From assembly GCA_017544125.1 (NCBI GenBank), contig JAFYET010000098.1, positions 1 to 6,135 of the forward strand: DNA of 6,135 nucleotides, read 5' to 3'. The position numbers were made by a program, and so were the translations under genes. The notes beneath the pieces are model-generated. The model was given only the letters and a program-made list of their open reading frames with translations, was not told the DNA's origin and searched no databases. Below are positions 5,988 to 6,135 of this stretch, piece after piece (position 1 is the stretch's first letter; each line of letters begins with the position of its first letter). Source of the stretch: Ruminococcus sp. GTDB lineage: Bacteria > Bacillota > Clostridia > Oscillospirales > Ruminococcaceae.

Positions 5988-6018
5988 TAACATCTATATG
6001 ATAATTTATTTATACCCC

Positions 6019-6047
6019 TATGCACCCTATCAATCAGGGTCAGCATA
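6019..6047 (+). repeat. Imperfect hairpin after the 614-aa gene
   Basis: TATGCACCCT (6019-6028) pairs with AGGGT (6036-6040) and, after a two-base bulge, GCATA (6043-6047), around a seven-base loop. No T run follows, so it is not a typical terminator by itself. It may protect the 3' end or be incidental. Confidence 0.35.
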
Positions 6048-6062
6048 TAATGTAAAGAAACA

Positions 6063-6095
6063 ACAAGCCCGATGAAATGTCGGGCTTGTATTTTT
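6063..6095 (+). terminator. Rho-independent terminator of the 614-aa gene
   Basis: A perfect 10-bp stem, ACAAGCCCGA (6063-6072) with TCGGGCTTGT (6080-6089), a seven-base loop, then ATTTTT (6090-6095). It lies about 75 bases past the stop codons. The A-rich bases before it give it weaker potential in the opposite direction as well. Confidence 0.9.
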
Positions 6096-6135
6096 GCACA
6101 AAATAAGGTTTTGCGGTTTTTACATTTTGTGTAAA
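6093..6135. repeat. AT-rich inverted repeat at the window edge, possible control region of the next gene
   Basis: TTTGCACAAAAT (6093-6104) is the inverse of ATTTTGTGTAAA (6124-6135) apart from one G-T position. A tighter dyad, TTTACA-N5-TGTAAA (6119-6135), lies in the right arm and could be an operator; its TTTACA could also be a -35 box on the plus strand. The window ends before anything that would decide between these. Confidence 0.3.

Noticed and set aside
4980..5993. A 337-codon open frame on the minus strand opposite the 614-aa gene.
   Set aside because: It lies entirely antisense to a better supported gene with a strong ribosome site and terminator. Its product is a Leu/His/Tyr/Cys-rich string typical of reading codon-biased DNA backwards.
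1..6135. CRISPR array, tRNA or rRNA gene, insertion sequence.
   Set aside because: No regularly spaced direct repeats, no cloverleaf-like segment and no transposase or terminal repeat was seen on either strand.

Overview
The window looks like chromosome from a low-to-mid GC Bacillota, most likely an Oscillospiraceae / Ruminococcus-type gut anaerobe. The reasons are sigma-A style promoters, AGGAGG-type ribosome binding sites, frequent ATA (Ile) and AGA/AGG (Arg) codons, and a style of large hydrophilic protein seen in that group. The taxonomic call is inference from style, not from a marker gene.

Left part (1-1351, minus strand): a two-gene operon. A strong sigma-A promoter (1322-1351) drives a bile acid:sodium symporter (BASS) family transporter (348-1298) that keeps the sodium-site residues known from the bacterial ASBT structure. 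Its stop codon overlaps the start codon of a VanX/DdpX-type D-Ala-D-Ala dipeptidase (351 to beyond the left edge) in an ATGA arrangement, so the two are probably translationally coupled. Only the first 117 codons of the dipeptidase are inside the window. A hairpin (1403-1439) separates this operon from the next gene upstream.

Centre and right (1475-5987): two large genes of unknown function point away from each other across a 349-base intergenic region. The minus-strand gene (1475-3793, 772 aa) encodes a tryptophan-free, lysine/glutamate-rich helical protein with an internal repeat of about 85-90 residues and a Q/N/A-rich tail. The plus-strand gene (4143-5987, 614 aa) encodes a methionine-rich, mainly helical protein with a proline-rich linker before its C-terminal domain. 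Neither has a signal peptide or membrane segment. Both start Met-Pro-Lys, both have strong Shine-Dalgarno sites, and their C-terminal thirds appear to share a module (DMxxNG, 28-29 residues, KAF, then TR[ED]). Their candidate promoters overlap on an AT palindrome (3996-4007), so they may be co-regulated. This divergent pair is the most likely undescribed system in the window; its function cannot be read from the sequence.

Right end (5988-6135): an imperfect hairpin, a canonical rho-independent terminator for the plus-strand gene, then an AT-rich inverted repeat reaching the window edge that may be a control region for the next gene.
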